Shown: in pieces, positions 36,796 to 45,328 of the stretch | Layout of the letters: the number at the start of each line of letters is the position of its first letter | Position numbering within the stretch: the stretch's first letter is position 1 | DNA from: Vibrio ulleungensis | GTDB taxonomy: Bacteria; Pseudomonadota; Gammaproteobacteria; Enterobacterales; Vibrionaceae | Direction: 5' to 3' | Assembly: GCF_016900875.1 (NCBI RefSeq) | Contig: NZ_JAFEUM010000001.1 | Location: 944,918 to 1,008,917, forward strand | Length of the DNA stretch: 64,000 bases | The notes under the pieces: generated by a model | Databases searched by the model: none | The model's input: the letters and a program-made list of their open reading frames with translations, nothing else | What the model was told of the DNA's origin: nothing | Made by a program: the position numbers and the translations under genes

Positions 36796-38622
36796 CTAGC
36801 GGCGCTTTTCAGGTAGCTTGCTGGCTTTCTCAGCATCAATCCACCAAGTATCAATACCTACATCATACTTAGGCATCACTTCTGGTCTCGAGAACTTATC
36901 CCACGTGGCAATTCGGTAAATACCAGAATACCAGGTAGGAATAGCAAAGTAGTTCCACTGCAGAACGCGGTCTAGCGCTGGGCCAAGCACCTTAAGTTTC
37001 TCTGGCTCTTCCTGTGCATCAACGATCTGGTCAACTAGGTAATCAATAGCTTCGTCGGTCACACCGGCTTGATTATAAGTACTGTCTAGATAATCACTGT
37101 GCCAGCGCTGCAGCAGACCAGAGCTTGGGTAAGGGTTGGCTGAATAAGAGCTGAATACGAGGTCGTAATCACGCTCATGCCAACGTTTTAAGTATTGAGT
37201 GGTATCAATCATACGAATTGATAAATCGATGCCAGCAGCCTTAAGGTTCTTCTGAAATGATCCTGAAATACGTTCAGTGGAGGGGCTGTAAGCTATCAAT
37301 TCTAACTTGAGTGGTTCATTCGTTGCCACATTCACCATGACACCATCTTTCACTTCAAAGCCTGCCGCCTTAAACAGTTGTAGCGCCTCGCGTAACTGAG
37401 TTCGTATGCGTCCACTCCCGTCAGTAACGGGCATAACATATTCATCGGTAAAGACTCGTTCAGGGATCTTGTCTTTAATGGGCGTGAGTACCGCGATTTC
37501 TTCTTCTGACGGCAATCCTTTAGCTTCGTACTCGGTATTTTGGAAATAACTGCGTGTACGTTTGTACTGATCGTAGAATAGATTCTTATTCATCCACTCA
37601 AAATCAAGCAGCAAGGTGATCGCCTCCCTAACGCGTATGTCGCTAAGGTAAGGTTTTTCTGTGTTAAACACGTAACCTTGCATGCGTTGTGGAGTATCAT
37701 CGACCAGCTCTTCTTTGATGATGTAGCCTTTATCAAAGTTACTTCCGGTATAAGCCGTTGCCCAGTTTTTTGAAATATTTTCTGACCGAAGATCAATTTC
37801 GCCAGCTTTAAACGCTTCTAGCTGAACGGTAGCGTCTCGGTAGTAATCATAGGTATACGAGCCAAAGTTATTTCGACCAATATTCACAGGGTGATCAGTT
37901 GCCCAATAGTCATCAACTAATGTGTACGTGATACTTTGCCCAGATTTATAACTGCCAATTTTGTAGGCACCGCTGCCTAGAGGTGGCTCACTCAACGGCT
38001 CAGATAAATTTTTGTCCTTCCAATAATGCTCAGGTAAAACCTGCATACCTTGCACTAGGCTAAACAACACCTCTTTATCAGCTTCATTCATCTCAATACG
38101 CGCCGTTTTGTCATCAAGCGCAACAACCGATTTTACTTTTTTGTAGAGCTCTTTATAAAACGGTACACCTTGGTCCCAAAATTTTTGATAAGTAAAGGCT
38201 ATATCGTTGGCGGTGATCTTAACCCCATCGTGAAACTTTGCATCCGGGTGAACATCGACTTCCATCCACATAAAATCGTCGGAGTAACGTATTTTTTGTG
38301 CGATCAATCCGTAGGTAACGTCTATTTCATCAGAAGGTGAGTACATCAGCCCATCGTACAACTCGATAATGCCAGCACCGAAATTGCCTCTTTGCGAGTA
38401 ACGATTGAAGTTATCGTACGTACCGGTAGCTCCATAAATGACATTGCCGCCTTTTGGGGCATTAGGGTTTACATAGTCGAAATGTTTGAACCCTTCGGCA
38501 TACTTAGGCTCGCCAAACGTGTAAAGGCGAGTCGTTTCGACAACAGCTGCGTTGGCCATTGAGGAAAGCACGAGGGTAATGGTTGCAGCAAGCGTGCTTT
38601 TAGTGAGCCGTTTCATTTCCAT
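36796..38622 (-). CDS. yejA: Periplasmic peptide-binding protein YejA
   Basis: A 608-residue extracytoplasmic solute-binding protein of family 5. The signal peptide is MEMKRLTKSTLAATITLVLS with cleavage expected after MANA. The SBP5 features include HPDAKFHDGVKITANDIAFT near residue 120, PLGSGAYKIGSY near 215, and YDLVFSSYSANPYPSSG near 495. It delivers oligopeptides to YejBEF. The ATG at 38622 follows CAGGAGA. It begins the yejABEF operon. Confidence 0.94.
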   Translation of the reverse strand: MEMKRLTKSTLAATITLVLSSMANAAVVETTRLYTFGEPKYAEGFKHFDYVNPNAPKGGNVIYGATGTYDNFNRYSQRGNFGAGIIELYDGLMYSPSDEIDVTYGLIAQKIRYSDDFMWMEVDVHPDAKFHDGVKITANDIAFTYQKFWDQGVPFYKELYKKVKSVVALDDKTARIEMNEADKEVLFSLVQGMQVLPEHYWKDKNLSEPLSEPPLGSGAYKIGSYKSGQSITYTLVDDYWATDHPVNIGRNNFGSYTYDYYRDATVQLEAFKAGEIDLRSENISKNWATAYTGSNFDKGYIIKEELVDDTPQRMQGYVFNTEKPYLSDIRVREAITLLLDFEWMNKNLFYDQYKRTRSYFQNTEYEAKGLPSEEEIAVLTPIKDKIPERVFTDEYVMPVTDGSGRIRTQLREALQLFKAAGFEVKDGVMVNVATNEPLKLELIAYSPSTERISGSFQKNLKAAGIDLSIRMIDTTQYLKRWHERDYDLVFSSYSANPYPSSGLLQRWHSDYLDSTYNQAGVTDEAIDYLVDQIVDAQEEPEKLKVLGPALDRVLQWNYFAIPTWYSGIYRIATWDKFSRPEVMPKYDVGIDTWWIDAEKASKLPEKRR

Positions 38623-38804
38623 TTGGTTCTCCTGATCCCTAAAGCATTGAATGTTGTGTGATTGGTTTTTGTACGCTTTTAATATTTATTATAGATAACA
38701 GATAGATGTTGTAACACGGCTTACGAAAATAGTTAAGATAGATAGCGCTCAAAGGCTCTATTTGTGTACACTGATCTCGTTACTATATAATCGCACTCAA
38801 GCCC

Positions 38805-39230
38805 ATGAAACCGAACAGTACAGTCCTACTTGGAAGCCTAAATACAGAATTTGTTACAGTAGCTTATATGGTAGAACGCTATTGTAAGGATCACCATCTG
38901 GCCAAAGGCGCCGATAAAAACACACAGGCTGAGCCCCAGTGGCAAAGTGCGTTGAATTTGTGTGCTGAGTGTTCTGAGCTACTCGCTTATGCAGAAACCC
39001 GACTAGACCGCTGTCCCTATGGAGAGCAAAAACCAGCCTGCAACACTTGTCCAATACATTGCTATAAACCAGAGCCCAAAGATCAAATGAGGCAAGTAAT
39101 GCGGTACTCAGGCCCTCGCATGCTGCTGCAACACCCGTTACTGGCTTTTCGCCATTTATGGTTAGAAAAACAAGCAGTGCCGGAGCTTAACAAGCAGATG
39201 ATACCGAATCGAAAAAAGCGCAAAATGTAA
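38805..39230 (+). CDS. YgbA-like (nitrous-oxide-stimulated promoter family) protein
   Basis: A 141-residue cytosolic protein of the YgbA_NO family as I recognise it: VAYMVERYCKDHH at the start, CAECSELLAYAETRLDRCP and CNTCPIHCYKPE in the middle, then RQVMRYSGPRMLLQHPLLA. The cysteines are arranged so that a metal or iron-sulfur site is plausible. In E. coli ygbA is repressed by the nitric-oxide sensor NsrR. I could not recognise an NsrR site upstream here. The start ATG lacks a clear ribosome-binding site. A strong terminator follows the stop codon. Confidence 0.8.
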   Translation: MKPNSTVLLGSLNTEFVTVAYMVERYCKDHHLAKGADKNTQAEPQWQSALNLCAECSELLAYAETRLDRCPYGEQKPACNTCPIHCYKPEPKDQMRQVMRYSGPRMLLQHPLLAFRHLWLEKQAVPELNKQMIPNRKKRKM

Positions 39231-39231
39231 A

Positions 39232-39259
39232 AAAGCCCAATCATTACTGATTGGGCTTT
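39232..39259. terminator. Bidirectional terminator between ygbA-like and MATE genes
   Basis: AAAGCCCAATCA (39232-39243), loop TTAC, TGATTGGGCTTT (39248-39259). A-rich on the left and T-rich on the right, so it functions in both directions. Confidence 0.92.
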
Positions 39260-39285
39260 CATCAACGCAGGATCTATCTAGGCTG

Positions 39286-40668
39286 TTAAGCAGGGGACAA
39301 GGTTAAGTTGTTTAACCAAGTACCTTTTAAGTAGCGTCGCGAGCACAAAATAAACTTCACTATCTCTTCGCACAGCATTAATGCGTATACGTACTGGAAC
39401 TCCCAGTTCCCAATAAACGCGCCATAAGCGGTTAATGGAATACCAACCATCCACATAGAGATGAAGTCCATTCGTAACACAAAACTGTTCTCGCCTCCGG
39501 CACGTAATGCGCCAAGGATGATGATCATGTTCACCATACGAATGCCTAACAATACACTCAATACCGTCATCGCAGGAGCAGCCATTGCGTAAAGGTGCGG
39601 CTCATCAAGACTAAGCCAACTTACAATCGCGTCGACACCAAAGAAGATGCCCACACCCATCATTGAGGCGATTGCAATGACACTGCCGATAAACAGCTTG
39701 GTCATGTTGCGCGCTGTATCGAACTCATCACGACCCAACGATTGGCCAATAAGTACCGAACATGCGACCGCGATACCAAAAAACGCTGAGTAACACAGGC
39801 CTTCAAACGGACCTATCATACTAAACACAGCAAGTTCTGTTGTCCCCATATGCCCGTAGATGATTTGATAGGTTAACGTTCCAAATGCCCACACGAGAGA
39901 GCTAGAGACAGTAGGCAGTGCAATTTTTTGAAATGACTGCGCCAAGCGGCGAGTATCTTCAATCAGCTTTGCGGTGACAATCCAGCTGCGCGTTTTATAA
40001 AGCACTGTATAGAGCAATATCGCTTGAATACTGCGCGCGATCGTAGTCGCCAATGCTGCACCTGCAACGCCCATGGGTTCTACACCCATTCCGCCTTTAA
40101 TTAGCCAGAAGTTTAAACCTATGTTTAGAAATACGGTAAATGCGCCCAAAATGAGTGGCAACATCGCGTTTCCGCTCGAACGCAAGCTAGACTCACCAAT
40201 GATAATCCAGTGTGTCACGACCAAAACTGGCAAGCTGTACCAAAGATAGGTAGAGCCCAATTCGATTACCGACGCATCAGACGTTTGAAGCATCATGATG
40301 TAACTTGATAGCCCGGTGACCAGTAGCGTCAGAGGCAACATAAACAGCGTGCCATATTTTAGGCCGAGCTGATGCACACTTCTGGCAGAATTTTTGTCAC
40401 CTTTACCCCAATACTGAGAGACTAGGATACCGTTAGCGGACGCAATACCCGCTGAAATCATAATGATCACGAAGTGCCATTTTGTGGCAATTCCCACAGA
40501 AGCCGTTGCTTCTTGGCCAAAATCGCTTACCATCAATACATCCGCTAATTGCAAAATAGCAACCAGCGCACTTTGTACGGCAACGGGTAGGGCGAGCTTC
40601 ATGACCTGAGAAAACATCTTAGGTGGAAGCGTATTTTTAAATGTTGTTATACGATTGTCATAGTTCAT
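39286..40668 (-). CDS. MATE-family multidrug exporter
   Basis: A 460-residue membrane protein with about 12 helices, running from MFSQVMKLALPVAVQSALVAI through to FQYVYALMLCEEIVKFILCS (each cited in part). The first repeat contains QLADVLMVSDFGQEATASVG, a MATE hallmark. It would export cationic or toxic compounds using Na+ or H+. The ATG at 40668 is preceded by AAGGAGG; the in-frame GTG two codons upstream lies inside that ribosome-binding site and is rejected. It is divergent from an AraC-type regulator with only 38 bases between the open frames. Confidence 0.93.
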   Translation of the reverse strand: MNYDNRITTFKNTLPPKMFSQVMKLALPVAVQSALVAILQLADVLMVSDFGQEATASVGIATKWHFVIIMISAGIASANGILVSQYWGKGDKNSARSVHQLGLKYGTLFMLPLTLLVTGLSSYIMMLQTSDASVIELGSTYLWYSLPVLVVTHWIIIGESSLRSSGNAMLPLILGAFTVFLNIGLNFWLIKGGMGVEPMGVAGAALATTIARSIQAILLYTVLYKTRSWIVTAKLIEDTRRLAQSFQKIALPTVSSSLVWAFGTLTYQIIYGHMGTTELAVFSMIGPFEGLCYSAFFGIAVACSVLIGQSLGRDEFDTARNMTKLFIGSVIAIASMMGVGIFFGVDAIVSWLSLDEPHLYAMAAPAMTVLSVLLGIRMVNMIIILGALRAGGENSFVLRMDFISMWMVGIPLTAYGAFIGNWEFQYVYALMLCEEIVKFILCSRRYLKGTWLNNLTLSPA

Positions 40669-40706
40669 AAACACCTCCTTATTATTAGCGTGTAGTGTAA
40701 GAAAAC

Positions 40707-41642
40707 GTGATCTATGTAACCATGTTAAAAAAAAGGGAAAACCTGTTCAAATCCGTCATGATTCAATTTCGACCAAAAAATGAATGGCAAGACTTTGTCT
40801 ACCTAGCAGAAGAGTGTAAAGAACGCTTTCTTTCTAACTCCGATTTACCGGAAATGCAGAAGGCGCATTTCCACATGGCTGGGCTTGCCGAACTGTCCCA
40901 AGGCTATCAAGTTGAACGTGAGAATGTTTCTGCGCATACACTGCTTTTTACTTTAGAAGGTGCAGGGGTCTTAATCACAAAAGATCAAGTGTTTGATATA
41001 CCGCCAAACACCCTAACCATATTGCCTGCGCACCAACCATTTCGGTTTGAAATCGACCCACAAATTAAACACTGGAAGATGATCTGGATGCTGCTTGAGC
41101 CCAATAAAATATGGCAAGGGTTTGCAGACAAAGGGCAGTGTGTGGTGCCGTATTATGCCTGCGAACAAATGTGGTCTTTGTTAAACCTACTTCATCTAGA
41201 AATAGACGGGCGTCCAGGCTATCGACGTTTGCTGGTTAGCGAGGCCAAAAAGTTGCTAACCGGCATGGAGACACAACCGCTCAATTCCGTCATTCGTGTA
41301 CAAACACTGTTTAATGAAATCGAATCTCAACTCCATTTGCCGTGGACCATTGCCTATATCGCTGAGCGCTGTTTTATCAGCGAAGAACAACTCAATCGAA
41401 TCTGTAAAAGCCTTTATGGAAAATCACCGCAAAAAAGATTGATCGAACTGCGAATGGATAAAGCGGTGAAAATGCTAACGCATGAAGCGTGGAGCATCGC
41501 AATGATTGCCCCACAAGTAGGTTATAAAGATCCCTATAACTTCACCCACAGGTTTAAAAAACATCATGGTGTATCGCCTCGACAATTTAGGCAGCATTAT
41601 CTTCAGAGCCAAGGCAGTTCCGAACGATACAGCGAGGAGTAA
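40707..41642 (+). CDS. AraC-family transcriptional regulator
   Basis: Up to 311 residues. The N-terminal cupin-like domain contains HTLLFTLEGAGVLIT and IPPNTLTILPAHQPFRFEI; the C-terminal double HTH is at about 205-300 (WTIAYIAERCFISEEQLNRI and IAMIAPQVGYKDPYNFTHRF) followed by SPRQFRQHY. The start is uncertain: GTG at 40707, ATG at 40722 or ATG at 40758 (MIQFRPKNEWQDF), none with a good ribosome-binding site; the last fits the fold best. It is divergent from the MATE exporter and may regulate it. The ligand is unknown. Confidence 0.85.
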   Translation: MIYVTMLKKRENLFKSVMIQFRPKNEWQDFVYLAEECKERFLSNSDLPEMQKAHFHMAGLAELSQGYQVERENVSAHTLLFTLEGAGVLITKDQVFDIPPNTLTILPAHQPFRFEIDPQIKHWKMIWMLLEPNKIWQGFADKGQCVVPYYACEQMWSLLNLLHLEIDGRPGYRRLLVSEAKKLLTGMETQPLNSVIRVQTLFNEIESQLHLPWTIAYIAERCFISEEQLNRICKSLYGKSPQKRLIELRMDKAVKMLTHEAWSIAMIAPQVGYKDPYNFTHRFKKHHGVSPRQFRQHYLQSQGSSERYSEE

Positions 41643-41645
41643 CCA

Positions 41646-42254
41646 ATGAATTTCTTGGCCCACTTGCACATAGCCGATCATTGCGACAGCGATCTTAGCG
41701 GCAATTTACTGGGTGACTTTGTAAAAGGAAATCCAAACGGAAAATTTCCATTGGACGTCGTGCAGGGAATTAAGATGCATCGCTTTGTCGACAAATACAC
41801 CGACACACACCAAGTTGCACTAACCCAAAAGCGCCTTTTTGTTAAACAGCGTCAACGCTTTGCCCCTATTGCGCTCGATATTTTTTGGGACCATTGCCTA
41901 AGCAAGCATTGGTCGCAATTTCATAATCTTGATATTGACGTGTTTTGTGAAAATTGCGCGCGAGAAACCCAGGAAAAAATGCGCAATCTAACTACACCAG
42001 AGCGATATCAAAACGTAATCTCGGCCATGTGGGCAGGGAATTGGCTTCTTTCCTACAGAAAGTTTGATAACATAGGCCACGCTTTACATCGAATGTCCCT
42101 ACGTTCACCACGAATGGGACCACTTGCCGATTGTTTCACCGATCTAAACGAACATTATGAAACATTCGAAGATGCTTTTTTCGAGCTCTATCCACAAGTG
42201 CTCGACGCCACCAAATTGCACGCAAACACTATCGCCAAAGAGATTATTCAGTGA
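41646..42254 (+). CDS. acpH: Acyl carrier protein phosphodiesterase
   Basis: A 202-residue enzyme that removes the 4'-phosphopantetheine arm from acyl carrier protein. It begins MNFLAHLHIADHCDSDLSGN with the metal-binding His/Asp pattern of the family; GIKMHRFVDKYTDTH follows near residue 42 and FWDHCLSKHW near 80. The length matches E. coli AcpH. It lies 3 bases after the AraC gene and overlaps the helicase gene by 4 bases (GTGA), so all three could be one transcript. Confidence 0.93.
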   Translation: MNFLAHLHIADHCDSDLSGNLLGDFVKGNPNGKFPLDVVQGIKMHRFVDKYTDTHQVALTQKRLFVKQRQRFAPIALDIFWDHCLSKHWSQFHNLDIDVFCENCARETQEKMRNLTTPERYQNVISAMWAGNWLLSYRKFDNIGHALHRMSLRSPRMGPLADCFTDLNEHYETFEDAFFELYPQVLDATKLHANTIAKEIIQ

Positions 42255-43486
42255 CCATAACCACTATCGCAGAGCTGCCGGTAAACGCTCAAATCATTCG
42301 TAACCTCCAACAATTGGGCTATACAGATCTTACCCCAATACAGCAACAGGCGATTGAACCCATTTTGAACGGGGACGATATCCTAGCCACCGCTCAAACG
42401 GGTACAGGAAAAACCGCCGCATTCGGCATACCAATGGCCGATATGTTAATTAATTCTGAGTTAACACTTGGCACTCACCCAAAAATGTTGGTTCTCACAC
42501 CAACACGTGAGCTTGCGGCGCAGGTATTTGAGAATCTACAGAGCATTACTCTAGATACGGGGATTAAATGTGTTGTCGTTTACGGCGGCGTCAGTTTTGG
42601 TGTTCAAGTGAATCATCTAAAAGCGGGTTGCGACATCTTAGTGGCAACGCCAGGGCGGCTTCTTGATCACTTATTTAAACGCACTGTGTCTTTGAGTGAA
42701 TTAAACTTGTGGGTGCTGGATGAAGCAGATCGAATGCTCGACCTTGGGTTTAAACCAGATATTCAGCGCATCACAAAAAAGCTACCTAATGCTATTCAAA
42801 CTCTATATTTTTCTGCTACTTACAAGAAGAACGTAAGAGATCTAGCGCATCGGTTACTGAACACACCCACTGAGGTGACAGCGTCACAAGAAAACTCGGT
42901 ATCGGTCACTCTAGAAGAGCGTGTGTACCAAATCGACAAGCACAAAAAACCTGCAGCGTTGGCGTATTTAATTGGGTCTAAAAATTGGCAACAAGTGCTG
43001 GTGTTTGTCAAAACCAAACAAGGTGCTGAGCAGTTGATCAAACAACTCAAGCTCGACGGAATCCAAGCTGAGAGTTTCCATGGCGATAAGAGCCAAGGTG
43101 CGCGTTCGAAAGCGTTAGAACAATTTAAACAACAAAAGATTAGAGCTTTAGTTGCAACCGACGTTGCGGCAAGAGGTATCGATGTTCAGGCGCTTGATCA
43201 AGTGATCAATTTTGATATGCCATTTAAAGCCGAAGATTATGTCCACAGAGTAGGGCGAACAGGCCGTGCAGGTCGCGAAGGGTTAGCCGTTAGTTTTGTC
43301 ACTCGTCGGGATGAAGCGATGTTAGAAAGCATTGAACAACTCATCGATCGCCGATTGGCAACGCAATGGTTGGAAGGGTTTGAGCCCAATTTTAACCAAC
43401 CAGAGGTTTCGGACGAAGCGCGTAGCCCTAGAAGGCGCTCCAAAAGTAAAGAAAAAGCCAAACTCAAAAAGAGACTTGGTTATTAG
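42251..43486 (+). CDS. DEAD-box RNA helicase, RhlE-like
   Basis: A 411-residue ATP-dependent RNA helicase. Motifs: AQTGTGKT near residue 48, PTRELAAQ, TPGRLLDHL, DEAD within LDEADRMLDLGF, SATY, and HRVGRTGRAGR near 330. The C-terminal tail is short and basic (RSPRRRSKSKEKAKLKKR) unlike the long tail of DeaD at 4122-6041, and lacks a DbpA-like domain. It is closest to the RhlE group by its compact form. GTG start overlapping the acpH stop codon. A terminator follows. Confidence 0.9.
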   Translation: MTITTIAELPVNAQIIRNLQQLGYTDLTPIQQQAIEPILNGDDILATAQTGTGKTAAFGIPMADMLINSELTLGTHPKMLVLTPTRELAAQVFENLQSITLDTGIKCVVVYGGVSFGVQVNHLKAGCDILVATPGRLLDHLFKRTVSLSELNLWVLDEADRMLDLGFKPDIQRITKKLPNAIQTLYFSATYKKNVRDLAHRLLNTPTEVTASQENSVSVTLEERVYQIDKHKKPAALAYLIGSKNWQQVLVFVKTKQGAEQLIKQLKLDGIQAESFHGDKSQGARSKALEQFKQQKIRALVATDVAARGIDVQALDQVINFDMPFKAEDYVHRVGRTGRAGREGLAVSFVTRRDEAMLESIEQLIDRRLATQWLEGFEPNFNQPEVSDEARSPRRRSKSKEKAKLKKRLGY

Positions 43487-43495
43487 ACTGATTGC

Positions 43496-43517
43496 GGGGG
43501 ATTATACGTCCCCCTTT
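43496..43517 (+). terminator. Terminator after the RhlE-like gene
   Basis: GGGGGA (43496-43501) and TCCCCC (43509-43514) with a 7-base loop, then TTTAATT on the plus strand only. Confidence 0.7.
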
Positions 43518-43519
43518 AA

Positions 43520-44530
43520 TTACATTGCCTGGTACTGCTTTATTCCAGCAATCATCTGGTCTATGGCGGTCTCAGTAATCCCATTATGAGTGACGAACCT
43601 CATTGGGTTACCTGGTGTTACCAAAATCCCCCTATCCATCAAATACGCGCACAACGCTTCACCATCTAATTCATCGGGACACTTAGCAAATACAATGTTG
43701 GTTTGCACAAATTGAGTATTGACCGACCAACCGTGTATCTGGTTAAGCTCACTCGCTAGATATTGCGCGTTTTTGTGGTCGATTCGAAGTTGAGGAATAG
43801 GATCCTGCAACGCCATTTTTCCGGCAGCGGCAAGAATACCGGCCTGACGCATTCCACCACCCAGCATTTTTCGAATGCGGCGTGCTTTTTCAATATACTC
43901 GCGATCGCCAAGCAGCAGTGACCCAACCGGCGCTCCTAAGCCTTTTGACAAGCAGATGGTAATGGAGTCAAAAGGCGCGACAAGTTCGGCAATGTCAATG
44001 TCTAAAGCAGTTGCTGCATTATAGATACGAGCACCATCTAAGTGCAGTCTTAACTGATGACGATCGGCAAACTGACGAGCTTGCTGTAAATACTCGAGCG
44101 AAAGTACTTTTCCATTGATGGTGTTTTCAAGACTCAGTAAACGGGTACGAGCAAAATGAAAGTCAGCGGGTTTAACGGCTGCTGCTAGCTTATCAAAGTC
44201 TAACGACCCGTCTGGATTGTTTTCTATCGGCTGCGGTTGAATCGAGCCCAATACCGCAGCACCGCCCGCCTCGTAGCGATAGTTATGAGCTTGCTGTCCA
44301 CACAAATATTCATCACCTCTGTCACAATGTGCCATAAGTGCGAGTAAGTTGGCCTGCGTTCCTGATGTAACAAACAACGCTGATTCAAACACATGCCTTG
44401 CGGCGGCCCAGTGTTCAAGATCATTCACTGTAGGATCGTCACCATAAACGTCGTCACCAACTTTAGCTTGGGCCATACATTGGCGCATTGCTTCACTGGG
44501 CTGAGTTACTGTGTCTGAACGAAAGTCCAT
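43520..44530 (-). CDS. ltaE: Low-specificity L-threonine aldolase
   Basis: A 336-residue PLP enzyme that splits L-threonine or L-allo-threonine into glycine and acetaldehyde. It starts MDFRSDTVTQPSEAMRQCM, a family hallmark. The PLP-binding part contains LHLDGARIYNA and the Schiff-base lysine in TICLSKGLGAPVGSLL near residue 196. It lies 11 bases after the Nudix gene on the minus strand, so the two are likely cotranscribed. Length and motifs agree with E. coli LtaE (333 residues). Confidence 0.95.
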   Translation of the reverse strand: MDFRSDTVTQPSEAMRQCMAQAKVGDDVYGDDPTVNDLEHWAAARHVFESALFVTSGTQANLLALMAHCDRGDEYLCGQQAHNYRYEAGGAAVLGSIQPQPIENNPDGSLDFDKLAAAVKPADFHFARTRLLSLENTINGKVLSLEYLQQARQFADRHQLRLHLDGARIYNAATALDIDIAELVAPFDSITICLSKGLGAPVGSLLLGDREYIEKARRIRKMLGGGMRQAGILAAAGKMALQDPIPQLRIDHKNAQYLASELNQIHGWSVNTQFVQTNIVFAKCPDELDGEALCAYLMDRGILVTPGNPMRFVTHNGITETAIDQMIAGIKQYQAM

Positions 44531-44541
44531 ATTGTCTCCAT

Positions 44542-45060
44542 TTAACTGATAAGTCTGTTTAACTTGGCTTTGTAGATGAGTCCGATGGTCTTTGAGTCCA
44601 CTATCGCGCCTGTTGCAATTGCCTGCTCAATATCGGCTAAAGTCATAGTCACAACTTCAATGAGTTCATCGTCGTCTAGGTTAAGTGGGTGGGAGAGCGA
44701 CGCATCACTGGCAACAAACAGGTGCTGTTTCTCATCACAAAAGCCTACCAGAGGTAGCATGACCCCTAACGCTTGCCAATCCGCTGCTGTGTACCCAGTT
44801 TCTTCTTGAAGCTCACGTTTAGCTGCCGCGAGTGGCTGTTCATTTAGCTCTAACGTTCCCGCAGGCAATTCTAAGATCCAAGATTGAATGCTTGGACGAA
44901 ACTGTTTTACCAGAACTATCTCACCGGTAGATGTGACAGGAAGAATAGCAGCAGCGCCAGGATGTTGAACGCAAGTATGCACAATCTCTTTTTGGTTGGG
45001 CAAGGTCAATGTTTGTTCAACTAACGCTATACCTTTCCATCTATGCCTTGTTATGCTCAT
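44542..45060 (-). CDS. Nudix hydrolase (ADP-ribose pyrophosphatase-like)
   Basis: A 172-residue Nudix protein. The Nudix box fits G-x5-E-x7-REU-x-EE-x-GU as [20 protein letters not shown] followed by [23 protein letters not shown] before it, and the 15-residue spacing after the box, favour ADP-ribose and nucleoside-diphosphate-sugar substrates. It leads a two-gene unit with ltaE. A TTGACC/GGTCAA dyad lies 34 bases upstream of the start. Confidence 0.88.
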   Translation of the reverse strand: MSITRHRWKGIALVEQTLTLPNQKEIVHTCVQHPGAAAILPVTSTGEIVLVKQFRPSIQSWILELPAGTLELNEQPLAAAKRELQEETGYTAADWQALGVMLPLVGFCDEKQHLFVASDASLSHPLNLDDDELIEVVTMTLADIEQAIATGAIVDSKTIGLIYKAKLNRLIS

Positions 45061-45328
45061 ATCACCACGTACTTGTAAGAAATTATTTCAGCATTGACCG
45101 ATAACTGTATCTAGGTCAATAAACCGTTTCTGTTAGTTAATTACTATCGAGGTAACACATTAGTGTGACCTAAATCATGCAATCTCTTATTAATGACCGT
45201 GCATAAGATAAAAAAGTAGTTAACCAACAACGGGATGGATTAGACCAAAGTAATGGTTGTAACTCCCTGTTAACAAATGTATAACTTACCATGTAGGTTG
45301 CAGAAAATGGATGTCTGGAGAATACAAA
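45061..45328. promoter_or_regulatory. Divergent Nudix/ravA control region
   Basis: Two dyads are visible. TTGACC (45094-45099) and GGTCAA (45114-45119) are separated by 14 bases near the Nudix start. TGTGA-CCTAAA-TCATG (45164-45179) is a CRP-like site with one perfect half. No FNR site better than these is seen, although ravA is FNR-linked in E. coli. Role unproven. Confidence 0.35.

Noticed and set aside
45311..45328. ATG at 45311 as the ravA start
   Set aside because: The GGAG is 8 bases before the ATG at 45329, and the extra six residues have no counterpart in RavA.
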